Source: Mesostigma viride (taxonomy: Eukaryota; Streptophyta; Mesostigmatophyceae; Mesostigmatales; Mesostigmataceae). From it: a stretch of DNA of 50,000 nucleotides. The position numbers and the translations under genes were made by a program. The notes beneath the pieces were generated by a model. The model was not told the origin of the DNA. It did not search any database and saw only the letters and a list, made by a program, of their open reading frames with translations. This document shows positions 1 through 10,900 of the stretch, in pieces; the stretch's first letter is position 1; each line of letters starts with the position of its first letter. The stretch covers positions 1,925,753 through 1,975,752 of the forward strand of contig RPFO01000154.1 of NCBI GenBank assembly GCA_009746045.1, given 5' to 3'.

Positions 1-510
1 CAATACAAAGTAAAGGATCCTCCAACCCCTGTACACGAGGAGGGAGGGCGCCCTCGACTAGCATGCACTAGCTCAGCTACTGCTCAGCTACTGCTCAGCT
101 AGTTAACTCGATCTAACTGCCACAAGTTTTCGTACTGATCCAGGGCGCCGGGACGGGAAGCCTGCCAACGCAAGCTAGGGTCTATATTGTGAGAGCAAGC
201 TAGGTAGAATCATGGTTATCATGTACGCAGTGCCCTAAGTTATAAGCTGTAAAAGAATAATTCCTTCTTGTTTTACTTCGGATTAAGCTATAGGCTGGCC
301 CGGCAGTTGACGGCGTAAATAACGACTTGAGACTCGTGAATTTTTCCACTAGCTTTTCCGCGACTTCAGTACTTTCCATCAAAGGTGAGAAGAAGCGGGG
401 GCGCCCCTGCCTTACTCCGCGAGCGGGGAAGGCGGTGGGTGACCAGCTTGATCTCATGCCAAGAAGGCCCATGCGACCAAGGATTTCTCGCTCAAACGCC
501 TGTGCAAGCG
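1..510. other. No gene recognised; low-information flank
   Basis: No coding signal is convincing here. A short run of repeated CTCAGCTA units lies near 70-100. From about 390 the sequence GGGCGCCCCTGCCTTACTCCGCGAGCGGGGAAGGCG resembles 6935-6970 in spirit (both contain a CCTTACYCCGC..GCGGGGAAGGCG hairpin), and both precede a retroelement ORF1-like fragment, so this is probably retroelement sequence on the minus strand. Confidence 0.4.
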
Positions 511-1085
511 TCACGGAATTCTCACCTTCCACTGACCAGTCAGGTCGAAGTTCTTGACGATGACGTTGAGGCTGCGCTTGGCGAGCTCGGCCTCCTCGCG
601 GAGGTCTAGCGTTTGCTGCTGTAGCTGTGCTGCGACGGCGGAGGTGGTGGAGGTGGTGTATTGCTTGAGCATGTCGGCCCAGGACTGGGTGGGAGGGCCG
701 GCATCGCCAGCGGGGCTGGCTGGGCGGCAATGTCCTTCACTGTCTGGGCGGTGAGGCCTGCGGTGTTTTGCAGGCACTCGATCAGGCGATGGCGTTGTCC
801 TGGAGGCGCTTGTTGATGTCGCTGAGCTAGGCGGTGATGGCGTCGGTGGAGGCGGTGAGGGGGGGGGGGGGGGGAGGCGAGGAGGGTGGAGGTGGCGGTG
901 GAAATGGCGGGGAGCTCAGCATCCAGCGGGCGGCCCACAGCTGCCACATATGTGAAGCGAGGGGCGTCACATGCTGTGAGATGGCGTCGTGGAGGTGGAG
1001 GAGGAAGGTGGATTCGGTCAAGGGGGCGGGGTTCAGAAGGTCCTCGGCAGAGCGCTTAAGGATGGTAAAGAGAGCGGCGAGCTGA
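511..1085 (-). pseudogene. Decayed retroelement ORF1-like fragment
   Basis: Read on the minus strand this region gives a Pro-rich, then coiled-coil-like peptide spread over several frames. A helix-rich tail (QSWADMLKQYTT, then LREEAELAKRSLNVIVKNF at 530-690) is followed by a GT-rich junction. Arg/Leu-rich helices leading into an NVIVKNF-type strand resemble the coiled coil to RRM transition of LINE ORF1 proteins; that assignment is inference. Stop codons and a poly-G run near 859-875 break the frame. A diverged second copy lies at 7000-7240 on the same strand, which argues for a dispersed repeat and against a host exon. It could instead be an exon of an unknown gene. Confidence 0.45.
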
Positions 1086-1138
1086 AGGCGGGGGCGCGAG
1101 ACTGAGCCGGACAGGTGGGTCGAATAAACGATGTCGGA

Positions 1139-1775
1139 TTAATTAACTAATTAATAGACACGTGACTGCGTCACGTGAGCATAAGTCCTCAGTGCATAGG
1201 AGGGGAACATGGGATTGAATGGATGGTGTAAGCTATCTAGCTAGGTCCTAGTTACAGGGGTGTGGGCACCGCGGCCCGAATCGCTATGAATGCCATGCGC
1301 GGTCACGCGCGGAGCCCCCACAGGCTTGGGGGGGGTCTCCTTCATCACTACTTGCCATCTATCCTTGCGCACTGGTCATCTGCCTCCATATTACAGACAA
1401 ACCGGGAGGCTGCCCGGGTGTGAGCCCGTCACGTCTAGTGTAGCACATGTCCATGCCGAGTCGGCATGGACATGTGCTACACTAGACGTGACGGGCTCAC
1501 CCCCGGGCAGCCTCCTGGTTTGTCTGTAATATGGAGGCAGATGGTGCGCAAGGATAGATGGCAAGTAGTGATGAAGGAGACCCCCCCCAAGCCTGTGGGG
1601 GCTCCGCGTGTGACCAAGTATGGCATTCATAGCGATTCGGGCCGCGGTGCCCACACCCCTGTAACTAGGACCTAGATAGCTGATACCATCCATTCCATCC
1701 CATGTTCCCCTCCCACTGAGGACTTATGCTCACGTGACGCAGTCACGTGTCTATTAATAATTAATTAATGCCGAG
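1139..1775. repeat. Large palindrome built of two LINE 3' ends
   Basis: The left arm (about 1139-1459) and right arm (about 1461-1768) are inverted copies of each other, meeting at about 1460 with almost no spacer. Each arm is the 3' end of the same non-LTR family and ends in TTAATTAA-type repeats. The minus-oriented left arm is the expected continuation of the LINE fragment at 1768-2494, so the right arm looks like a plus-oriented 3' end inserted into it. The same 3' end is found at 23811-24120 (minus) and 31380-31681 (plus). Confidence 0.85.
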
Positions 1776-2494
1776 TCTATCACGAAGAGTCCACGGGTGG
1801 CGGCCCTGCCGCGCGCGGCCGGGGGCACGCCAGGTGAGGACATATCGCCCAGGCTGGGCGGGCTTGGTGCCAGCTAGTCTATCTGATGTATCTACCGGAT
1901 CTGTGCGGGCCAGGTGCCCGGCTAGGCCCAGGCGCCTGTGCCTAATAATGTGGGAAACATAGGGCAAATCAGCGTACAAATCCTCATTACTAATGTGCAG
2001 CAAACCAAAGGGGATGTTAAGGGCCTTGCGCAGCGTCTTGGTGATGTCGGATGCGCGGTGGGAAAACCTGCCGTCAGCTCCGTTGCGGAAAAAAATGAAT
2101 TTGTTGAGGTGCTGGCACAGGGCCAGCAGCGAGGCGTGTGACCCATAAAACACAAGCTCCAGTATCTTGAAGTGGGTGGCATCACTGGCACATGTGTCGA
2201 AAGGGCCAGGCCTGTTGACGTCACAGGTGGAAAATAGCCCGTGTCTCGAGACGTCAAAATTGCGCTCAGACCAGCCAGGTTCTCCTGGGCGACTGTGCTT
2301 GGGCTCAGGCGATGCAGCGGGCGAGGAAAGCCCGGGAGGGATCTGGACGCGACCACCAGTGCGCGACTAGTGTCACCAGTGCCTTCCGGACGGACCTGAG
2401 GGCGAGGCTGCAGCCGGAGCTGCAGACTAGACGTATTTTCAGGGCTTAGTGCAGCCGCCAGGCTGCGTTGCGTGGAGGAGCGCTTGCTCGTCAT
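1768..2494 (-). pseudogene. LINE ORF2 C-terminus, with a foreign N-terminal segment
   Basis: The minus frame at 1768-2153 reads LRKALNIPFG, then SNEDLYADLPYVSHIIRHRR and GHLARTD. This is the layout of the region after the reverse transcriptase in many non-LTR retrotransposons (LR..LNI, SNE.LY, I..RRL...GH..R). The same peptide follows the reverse transcriptase in the copy at 29937-31150. Upstream, 2494 starts MTSKRSSTQR in another frame, which matches a separate plus-strand fragment at 22953. The fragment therefore joins two retroelement pieces across frameshifts. It contains CPLC-free, Zn-free sequence only, and the reverse transcriptase core is absent. Confidence 0.75.
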
Positions 2495-2689
2495 ATATTG
2501 CGTAATACTGCTTCGGAAAGTTATATCAGCGTGTGCGTCTTAGAAAGACGAAGCGATTGTGATATTCACGGCCGAATGTCAGTGGTGCCCAAACGTGAAA
2601 GAGTTATGAGCTCTGCCGTAAGCCATGGCCACCTCGCGGCTCGTGGCTCGTGGCATGGGTTCTCAGGTATATAGGTAAACATGCCCTGG

Positions 2690-2830
2690 TTGTCTTCTTG
2701 ATATAGGTAAACATGCCCTGACCTACCCACAGCAGTTGCTGGCCGACCTAGTGGTCCCAGCCCCGTTTGAACATCGCATTCACTCCCTCTCTCTTGCTTG
2801 GACTGCTATATATATCGTAGTATATAATAG
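2690..2830 (+). pseudogene. Short fragment of retroelement family 3
   Basis: Plus-strand residues LLADLVVP followed by FEHRIHSLSLAWTA match the copies at 5916-6240 and 6281-6550. The fragment ends in an AT-rich run near 2808. A GGTAAACATGCCCTG duplication (2673 and 2706) marks its left side. Confidence 0.6.
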
Positions 2831-3500
2831 AGCTTTGACATGGCTCTGTATATAGGTTTATAGCTGGGCGTTTGCTTTGGTTTGAGTGATTTCACTCTGC
2901 TGTAAGTAATAATATTTTTATAATATATATGCAGAACCTGGAGGGCCAGCGGGCCCCATGGTCGGCGCGGACCTGGACGTCATATTGGCGTCAGCGCTTG
3001 TCGGTGGCGCTGACTCGGGCCATGGCTGACATCATGCTCCGCCGTACGCGGGCTGATTTTGCGGTGCAGCAGGGCTGTTAGGTTCCTCCCGTTAGGAGTT
3101 TCCATTGGTCTTATGAGAGATGTGCGGCTGCCTAGATAGATGTTGTAGTTAGAATGCTGTTAGATAGATGTAGTATGTAGCCAATGTACTATAGATTAGA
3201 CCGGTAGGAATGTTGCACCCATCCATCCATCCATCGGGGTTAATGCTCCGTGACTCCCCAACGGGAGCACGAGTCTAGTTAACTAATTAATTAATTATAA
3301 TTGGTCTTATCGTAGTATAGAGCTTTGACATGGCTCTGTATATAGGTTTATAGCTGGGCGTTTGCTTTGGTTAATTGAGTGATTTTACTCTGCTGTAAGT
3401 AATTATATTTTTAATATATATTCATTGAGAATGATAGATTACGGAGGTGAGATTTTTAATATATATTCATTGAGAATGATAGATTACGGAGGTGACTGAG
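2808..3500. repeat. Direct repeats around a retroelement 3' end
   Basis: A block containing AGAGCTTTGACATGGCTCTG occurs at about 2828-2930 and again at about 3314-3410. A following unit containing ATTCATTGAGAATGATAG occurs at 3420, 3465 and again at 5469. The blocks flank the family-2 retroelement end at 2936-3294, as expected for an insertion into, or a duplication with, an older repeat. Confidence 0.7.
2936..3294 (+). pseudogene. 5'-truncated retroelement family 2: C-terminus and 3' region
   Basis: An open plus frame ends with a stop at 3079-3081 and reads PWSARTWTSYWRQRLSVALT, then LRRTRADF. The near-identical peptide is on the minus strand at 3684-3850. The 3' region carries CCATCCATCCATCCATC (about 3219-3236), then a conserved GGGAGTCACGGAG-type stem (here reverse complement) and a tail of TTAATTAA-like repeats at about 3275-3294. 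Severe 5' truncation and a simple repeat tail are typical of target-primed reverse transcription. Confidence 0.7.
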
Positions 3501-3683
3501 ATAGGCATGCAACATAAGGAAAAACCCGATAACTGGGAGAATAACCCTGAAGAAATTAATAGTAATCTGACACAGACATCCAAGGATCACGCCAGCGGCA
3601 CAAGGTACAACTAACTAGACATCACAAAACTACACGCAGCAACAGCGCTGCCGGCCCATGCACCATGCAGGCCTGGAAGGGAT

Positions 3684-4058
3684 CTAGACCGCATGGGTCG
3701 CGACAAAGTCGGCCCGGGTGCGGCGGAATAACACATCAGCCACGGTGCGAGTGAGGGCGAGTGACAGGCGCTGCCGCCAATACGAGGACCACGTGCGGGC
3801 CGACCACGGGGCGGTCTGACCCTCGAGGTCGAGGCGGTCTTCACGGCGCTGGCAGCACTCGTGGAAAAACTCCGCTGTCTTGGGGCCCATGGCCCCGAAC
3901 TCCTCAAGGACAAAGGGGATGACCCGGTGGGGCCCCACATTGCCGTAGGAGGCAAACTTGTCGCGCTCAGCCACAGTGGCAGCAGCGCCGGCATCCACAG
4001 CCGCCCGGAGGATGTGGCGACCGGAAAGCGGCCGAGTTTTAATATATATGCAGAACAT
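3684..4058 (-). pseudogene. Retroelement family 2 C-terminal domain fragment
   Basis: The frame is open for about 124 residues. It begins near a Cys/Tyr-rich stretch, continues with AAVDAGAAATVAERDKF and VIPFVLEEFGAMGP, and ends WSARTWSSYWRQRLSLALTR then RADF. The arrangement AERDKF..(Y)..(V)PFVLE.FG resembles the region found near the end of many algal non-LTR reverse transcriptase proteins; that is recollection of the family, not a search. No reverse transcriptase core is present, so the copy is a truncated relic. The plus-strand fragment at 2936-3081 is its closest relative here. Confidence 0.6.
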
Positions 4059-4059
4059 G

Positions 4060-4155
4060 CAAGCTAGAGGTGGAAGGCGATTGTCCAGGCTCGCACGCCA
4101 GCCCCTGTGGGCAAGCCCCCCCCCCCCAAAGAGGAAGGGGCGCTTTGCTGAGTAG
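4060..4155 (+). pseudogene. Retroelement family 3 C-terminal tail
   Basis: The plus frame reads AIVQARTPAPVGKPPPPKRK and then a stop at TAG (4151-4153). It matches the ends of the copies at 5916-6240 and 6281-6550. It abuts, tail to tail, the minus-oriented family-2 3' end that begins at about 4148. Confidence 0.65.
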
Positions 4156-4224
4156 AATTAATTAATTAATTAATAAAACGTACTCGTGCGCCCGTTGGGG
4201 AGTCACGGAGCATTAACCCCGATG
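4148..4224 (-). repeat. Retroelement family 2 3' end (minus copy)
   Basis: The AATTAATT tail at 4158-4175 and the conserved GGGGAGTCACGGAGCATTAA block (4197-4216) are the reverse complement of the 3' end at 3236-3294. Going 5' on the minus strand, the next bases are the CATC run, which here has expanded into the microsatellite at 4221-5324. Confidence 0.8.
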
Positions 4225-5324
4225 GATGGATGGATGGATGGATGGATGGATGGATGGATGGATGGATGGATGGATGGATGGATGGATGGATGGATGGATG
4301 GATGGATGGATGGATGGATGGATGGATGGATGGATGGATGGATGGATGGATGGATGGATGGATGGATGGATGGATGGATGGATGGATGGATGGATGGATG
4401 GATGGATGGATGGATGGATGGATGGATGGATGGATGGATGGATGGATGGATGGATGGATGGATGGATGGATGGATGGATGGATGGATGGATGGATGGATG
4501 GATGGATGGATGGATGGATGGATGGATGGATGGATGGATGGATGGATGGATGGATGGATGGATGGATGGATGGATGGATGGATGGATGGATGGATGGATG
4601 GATGGATGGATGGATGGATGGATGGATGGATGGATGGATGGATGGATGGATGGATGGATGGATGGATGGATGGATGGATGGATGGATGGATGGATGGATG
4701 GATGGATGGATGGATGGATGGATGGATGGATGGATGGATGGATGGATCCATGGATGGATGGATGGATGGATCCATGGATGGATGGATGGATGGATCCATG
4801 GATGGATGGATGGATGGATGGATGGATGGATGGATGGATGGATGGATGGATGGATGGATGGATGGATGGATGGATGGATGGATGGATGGATGGATGGATG
4901 GATGGATGGATGGATGGATGGATGGATGGATGGATGGATGGATGGATGGATGGATGGATGGATGGGTGGATGGATGGATGGATGGATGGTTGATGGATGG
5001 ATGGATGGATGGATGGATGGATGGATGGATGGATGGATGGATGGATGGATGGATGGATGGATGGATGGATGGATGGATGGATGGATGGATGGATGGATGG
5101 ATGGATGGATGGATGGATGGATGGATGGATGGATGGATGGATGGATGGATGGATGGATGGATGGATGGATGGATGGATGGATGGATGGATGGATGGATGG
5201 ATGGATGGATGGATGGATGGATGGATGGATGGATGGATGGATGGATGGATGGATGGATGGATGGATGGATGGATGGATGGATGGATGGATGGATGGATGG
5301 ATGGATGGATGGATGGATGGATGG
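4221..5324. repeat. 1.1 kb ATGG tetranucleotide microsatellite
   Basis: About 276 ATGG units run almost unbroken. Exceptions are three GATCCATGG variants at 4745-4800, one GGTGG at about 4966 and a phase slip (GGTTGATGG) at about 4988. Because 4 and 3 share no factor, frames stay open and give long MDGW repeats on the plus strand and HPSI repeats on the minus strand; these are not genes. Confidence 0.98.
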
Positions 5325-5800
5325 TAGAATAGTAATGGTTTTCTAGATTAGGTTAGCTAAGAGTTAGATTAGTTCGGTTTCGCGGCTTCGCCCACCTCCA
5401 TCCATATCCAGCAAGGAAATATGTGCTACATGATCTCCCAGTTGTTGAGCTTCGCTCATTTTAAATATATTCATTGAGAATGATAGATTACGGAGGTGAG
5501 ATGGGCATTTTATATATGACGCGTGGACGGGCTCAAAGGGGACCGACCTGCCGTAGGTAGCGTAAGACTAGCGCTTCTCACGAGGGTAAAGCACCGGCCG
5601 ACATGCACTTTTTGTGCCGAGGCTGAGTGTGGTTCCGGAGTGTGCACAGACCTAGGTAGCTTCTAACGTACGACACTAGACCTTGTACCTCCGCCAGCCG
5701 CCAGGCTTGGCGCAACTGTAATGGGCAGTAAGTACACCTTGTACCTGCGGTCCTGCGCCAGCCGGCAGGCCTGCGTGGCGCAATGTGAATGAAAGTCAGT
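5325..5800. other. Intergenic; retroelement scraps and a tandem duplication
   Basis: The stretch 5340-5450 resembles the 3' region of retroelement family 3 (GGTTTCGCGGCTTCGCCCAC; ATGTGCTACATGATCTCCCA), as at 6585-6770. A unit starting CCTTGTACCT and ending GTAAGTAC occurs twice in tandem at about 5681-5735 and 5736-5805. No gene is seen. Confidence 0.6.
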
Positions 5801-5915
5801 AAGTACTTTGAGTGGTGTAGGGGACGTAGGGAGGCCTCTTTTCAGCTCCCCCCCCCCACGGGTCCACGCTGCTCAAGAGGGGCAACACCTTGTGTTCGAG
5901 TATGCTGCCCAGGCC

Positions 5916-6240
5916 CCCAGCATGGTGGTACGGCTTGGCCAACCAGGGCGGCATATTTTGACCTGGCCTGGCCCAAAGGACATTCCCAGGAAGCTAGGTA
6001 AACCTGCCATGAACTACATCCAGATGTTGCTGGCCGACCTAGTGGTCCCAGCTCAGTTTGAACACTGCATTCACTCCCTCTCTCTTCTTTGGACTGCCAT
6101 GCAGATCAAGAAGCGGTGGCAGAAGATTGTCCAGGCTCACACGCCAGCCCCTGTGGGCAGGCCCCCCCCCCCCCAAGAGGAAGGGGCGTTAATTTTGCTG
6201 AGTAGTGTAGTTAGGATTTTTCTAGACCAGATAGCTTAGA
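5916..6240 (+). pseudogene. Retroelement family 3 C-terminus, copy 1
   Basis: The plus frame contains QPGRHILTWPGPKDIP, then LLADLVVPAQFEHCIHSLS and HTPAPVGRPPPP. A run of about 12 C at 6162-6173 shifts the frame just before the conserved end, so the copy is broken. Function is unknown. The peptide sits at the extreme C-terminus of a retroelement ORF, judged from four copies that all begin abruptly and share the 3' region. Confidence 0.65.
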
Positions 6241-6280
6241 GTTAGGTTCGTTCCCCCCCCTCGGTCTGGCCGGCCCCCAG

Positions 6281-6550
6281 CGGCTTGGCCAGCCAGGGCG
6301 GCACATTCTGACCTGGCCTGGCCCCGAGGACATTCCCAAACGGGTAGGGAAACCTGTCACGAACTACGTTCAGATGTTGCTGGACGACCTAGTGGTCCCA
6401 GCCCAGTTTGAGCACCGCATCCACTCTCTCTCCCGTCTTTGGACTGTCATGCAGGACAAGACGCGGTGGAAGAAGATTGTCAAGGCGCACACGCCCGACC
6501 CTGTGGGCAAGCCACCTCCCCCCAAGCGGAGGTGGCGTTTTGATGAGTAG
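6281..6550 (+). pseudogene. Retroelement family 3 C-terminus, copy 2
   Basis: This copy is open for 90 codons (6281-6550) with no start codon at its beginning: RLGQPGRHILTWPGPEDIP, DDLVVPAQFEHRIHSLS, then KPPPPKRRWRFDE and a stop at 6548-6550. It lies directly downstream of copy 1 in the same orientation, which suggests tandem insertion or duplication. The shared 3' region continues to about 6785. Confidence 0.65.
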
Positions 6551-6960
6551 TGTAGTTAGGATTTTCTAGATAGCTTAGAGTTAGTATAGTTCGATCACGC
6601 GGCTTCCTCCACCCCATCCATCATGGAATATGTGCTTCATGACCTCCCCACGGAGGCATGTTATAATTTAATTGAATTTTTTAGGTTCGTTCGATTACGC
6701 GGCTCCGCCCACCTCCATCCATCCCTGGCAAGGAATATGTGCGTGCTACATGATCTCCCAACAGAGACATGTTATAATTTAATTTAAATTTTAATGGTGC
6801 TACAATAACCATGCAACTTGATAATGATGTGCACTGAGTTTGAACCTGTGTGGTATAGGCTGTCCGTATTTAAAGCCTAGCAGACAAAAATGTTATAATA
6901 TTTAATTTAATTTTAATAAGGTGAGGGGCACGGGGGCCGGGCCAGCCTTACCCCGCACGC
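6551..6960 (+). repeat. Retroelement family 3 3' region, duplicated
   Basis: The block ATCACGCGGCTTCCTCCACC..GGCATGTTATAATTTAATT (6592-6675) is repeated with changes at 6690-6790. Both end in ATGTTATAATTTAATT. A third ATGTTATAATATTTAATTT lies at 6888-6910. The same 3' region is on the minus strand at 32340-32520. Confidence 0.7.
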
Positions 6961-6999
6961 GGGGAAGGCGCACATCCGACATCCGCAGCTCACCATGCA

Positions 7000-7240
7000 G
7001 TGAGTTGCATGGGGGCAAGAATGTCAAGCTTATTTTTGCAAGAGTCGATCCGAGTTCTCACCTGCCGGCTGTTCGAAGTGCTTCACGATGACATGGTGGC
7101 TGCGCTGGGTGAGGTCGGCGCCTCCTCGCGGAGGTCGAGCGTTTGTTGCTTGAGCTGTGCCGCGATGGTGGAGGCCGTGGAGGTGGTGTGGTGTTTAAGT
7201 GCTCAGGTCCGCCCAGGTCTGGGTGGAAGGAGCAATACAC
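7000..7240 (-). pseudogene. Retroelement ORF1-like fragment, copy 2
   Basis: It aligns over about 180 bases with 520-700: both contain CTCCTCGCGGAGGTC, GAGCGTTTG and GCCCAGG.CTGGGTGG in the same order on the plus strand. The minus-strand reading frames are broken. It lies 3' of, and antisense to, the family-3 copies. Confidence 0.5.
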
Positions 7241-7985
7241 TAGTAACTGTTATACTGATGTACAAAAGCATAATATGTTTACGTTCATTTTAATGGTTTG
7301 CTTGAGACGTATCCATCGTACATTGGAGTCGAACACCAATGTGCTCAGACATTTGGTGGTTTTATAGCCCTAAGAGAAATCCAAGAGCCATACTTCACGC
7401 CTAATTAGAGGTACAATGCTAACTATCCATTACTTCCTGCATGCAGCGCTCGCGGCAGTTTCACAGGAGTTTTTGACGTAGCACATGCTAGCATCTGGGA
7501 CCCTAAGCTACGCTATAGTCCACACAAAAAGAAAAGGTTGCAAATAGATGTCTCCGATTCAATAGGCAAGCAGTACATAATTGTTTATACAGTAACACCT
7601 TTCATCAGACTGTCGGCCCCCAGCCGTTTGGCTTTGCAGACATACAGACCTCCCATTCAGCCCAGCCATGGGAGCACTTCATTGGAACACTTCGATCCCA
7701 TCAAGCTGCAGGCAGCAGCTAGTACCACCCTCTGCGTGCACGGTGATAACTGGCAGAGCCCATGAGGCCGCCATAAAAATAGCCCACATGCGTCACGTAC
7801 AGACTGTAAATCCAGCGATGCACGCTAGCGGGTCCAACACGGGTCCAACAAAGTATACTGGCTCAAAACAATTTTGGGAGCACAGGCCAGGGGGAAAAAA
7901 ACAGGCATGTGCACCAACGAGCCAGGCACGGTGAACGCCTCAGCAAGCCAATTTCATCGCGTTGGGTACGTGGCCCCTATGACGT
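7241..7985. other. Region downstream of PGRL1
   Basis: No gene is recognised. The part nearest 7985 should hold the 3' UTR of the minus-strand PGRL1 gene. I saw no algal-type TGTAA polyadenylation signal on the minus strand in the first few hundred bases, so the transcript end cannot be placed. Confidence 0.5.
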
Positions 7986-10900
7986 TTATGAGTCGGATTC
8001 CTCAGCAGGGGCGTCATCGCTGTCCTCCTTGGCGGCCTTGGCCTTCTTGGCGCCCTTAGCGCCCTTGGCACCCTTGGGGCCACCCTGCATGTAGAGCACC
8101 ACATATGACGTCCAGGAGTGCCACAACGGAAGGGAAACCTCCGAGTTTAGAAAAGAGCGTCGTGGTGCCATGGATGGGGCGTAAATCTACCAATGGCTCA
8201 GAGACACATTCGTGGCTCAGATATCCAAGGCATGAAAGGTCAAGAAGCAGTCGCAGCTAGAAACATCAGCAGATGCCTGAGCCCTGAACCGCCCTTTTCA
8301 AAGCTAAACATTGTGATTGGCATCGCACGCCTGATCGTTCATGTGCCACAGGCCTGCCGTCCTCACAAGCTCCCAGCAAAAGGACACAGGCTGCACGAAA
8401 AATGCTAAGTGAGCCAACCAACCCTCTTATATCAAGGAGACAACCAAGCCTCTTCTATGCTGGGACCCCGGGAAAGCAAACTGTCTCAAGTGCCAATAAC
8501 GACACCATCAAACGGGCACAGAGTACATAGCTGGTGGCCCATGTATGACAAACCCTTTTTAACAGCTCACTAGCAACTCCCAGGGCCCCAATGCTTACCG
8601 CTGGCTTGGGGGGTGGGGGTCCGCTCTTGAGCAGGATCTCACGCTGTTGCCGGGAGAACTCCAGGGTGCTCTTGCAGCTGCCAGGGACAACAGAGTGGGC
8701 AGGGGGGCACGCAGTACAGGTATGTCCTGATGATAAGACCACTTGAAGCATAAGATGATGCGCCCAAGAAGCCACTTTGATCAGATCAGGTTTGGATGGG
8801 GGAGCTTTGACCAGGAGGTGACCACGCTCCACAAACTACCGGATCACATCCGTTTAAAGGCTTTTTTTTCCCCCGAGCTTCGGCACTCATCGCAAAACCC
8901 AATTACTAGAGCAATCAGTAAAGCTTTGGCAGCCACTTCTCCCACTGGACCAGTGGACCTTACACCAAGTAAGCGCTCGGCACTCGGAACAAGTCAACAC
9001 TTGACAAGGCACGGCACTCACTTCTCGCACTGGACCTCGCTGGTAGCCTCATCGCCCGCCACGCCGAGAATAGAGCCAAAGTAGCTCACGGTGGGCGAGC
9101 CGCACTCGGGGCAGGGTCCCTGGGGCCCCGCAACAGGCACGACGGGACGGGGCCAGATTCACAAGGCAGACGAGAGATGCACAGGGCGGGGGCGGTGGGA
9201 AGATGAAACAAGGTGAGCGTGGGCGCCGAGCGAGCGCTGGCACTTGCGAGCAATGGGGGGGGATGACAGCTAATCATTTCTGCTTTTGTGGTTGGTGCTT
9301 GTGGTGGTTGTGTCGGTAATAGAGGTGCTAATCCTGCCACCCTGCCACCCCAACCCTCTAGTCCCGCAGTGTTAGGTCTTGGCAAGGGAGGCAGCTGTTG
9401 CTCGCCTGCGCCTTTCTTCCGCCACATACTTTCTTCCGAAACATACTTTCTTCCGACACATACTTTCTTCTGAAACATACTTTCTTCCGACACATACTTT
9501 CTTCCGACACATACTTTCTTCCGAAACATACTTTCTTCCGACACGTACTTTCTTCCGAGACATACTTTGTTCCGACACCTACTGCGTGCAGAATGCACAA
9601 ACATGTTTGTGTGACCACAACATCCTACTTCGACATGTCAGCACTGCTTCCTGCCACCACCAAGCCCCTCACGCGCAGGATGATAAGACGTTAACATGCA
9701 GATCCGTTGAGATCGCGGACATCTTACGTTGGACCGCCATGCGCCCTGGAGCCGTTATCTGACTTGATGACTGTGGGAAGATATGCCGAGCATGTATGCA
9801 CTACCATGACCACCGCCACCGGCCACCATGCCGCTGCCCCTCACCTGCAGGATGAGCGGGTTCTGGAACACAAAGCGCGTCACGTTCGTGGACAGCACGT
9901 AGGTGATGGGGATGACCAGGCCCCACGTGAAGAGGAAGGACCAAGGCTCGGGCAGCTCAACGAGGTACGTGATGCCGAAGTCGGTCAGGTCATCCACCAC
10001 AAACACCCTGCAGGGGGGGGGAGACGAAAGAGGAAGGGGGAGGAACGGCCATGGGAGGTGATGCCAAAGAAGGTCAGGTCGTCCACACAAACACCCTGCA
10101 GGGGGGGGGGGGGGAAGCGAGTTAGCTGTGGAAGGATGTGGGAAAAAAGGGGGGGAAGTGGCCGAACATTAGGGGAAAAGGCGGACATCGGGAAGTGACG
10201 GCGGTGGCATATGGGGAAAACGGGGGCAGGGGGGAAAGAGTGGCACATGGGAGGGGAGGTGGACCATGCCAAGGTCAGCGTGACATGGGCGGGGTGCGAC
10301 TGTGGGGATAGGCAGCTCTTGTTTCTCTATGTGATCCTCATTCTGCATGAGACGGGTACGCGACAACAGCATCAAATCGTACGGTCAACATCAACAGCTG
10401 CCGTCTCTTCTGTCCTGCAATGAGCAGCTGAAGCCCTGAACCCGAGACCCTTAGGCCCTAGACCCTGCAGCCTGCCTGATATGCAACTAAGAGCCATGGC
10501 TACATGGAATAGAATAATGGTAATAGTTAATAACAATGATGGTAGTTAATAAGAATGATGGTAGTTAGATGGTGAGGCCATAGCCATTAGAGAAAGGCCA
10601 CCCCTGACGGGCCCTGTCGCCCTTGGTCATGCTCACGGGGTAGGACTTACGCAGCCAGGGTGACCACCGCCGCCGGCAGGTTGAGCAGGGTCATCTTGAT
10701 GTAGTCGACTGAGGCATCGCTGACCACCTGCAGGGGTGCGATTCCGAATTGGTCGCGGTGGCAGTAGGATACTCATTTGGTCAGTCTGGTCGCACGGGGA
10801 TGCTAGGCTAACCAGGGCACGGGGGCATCATGCTGTCCAGAAAGAGGGGGGCGACGTGGGGAAAAGGGGGGGTGGGAAGTGCAAAAGAGGGGGGCAGACG

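Noticed and set aside
4186-5346. Very long MDGW / HPSI repeat ORFs on both strands
   Set aside because: They are the translation of the ATGG microsatellite in every frame; a 4-bp unit without stop codons must stay open.
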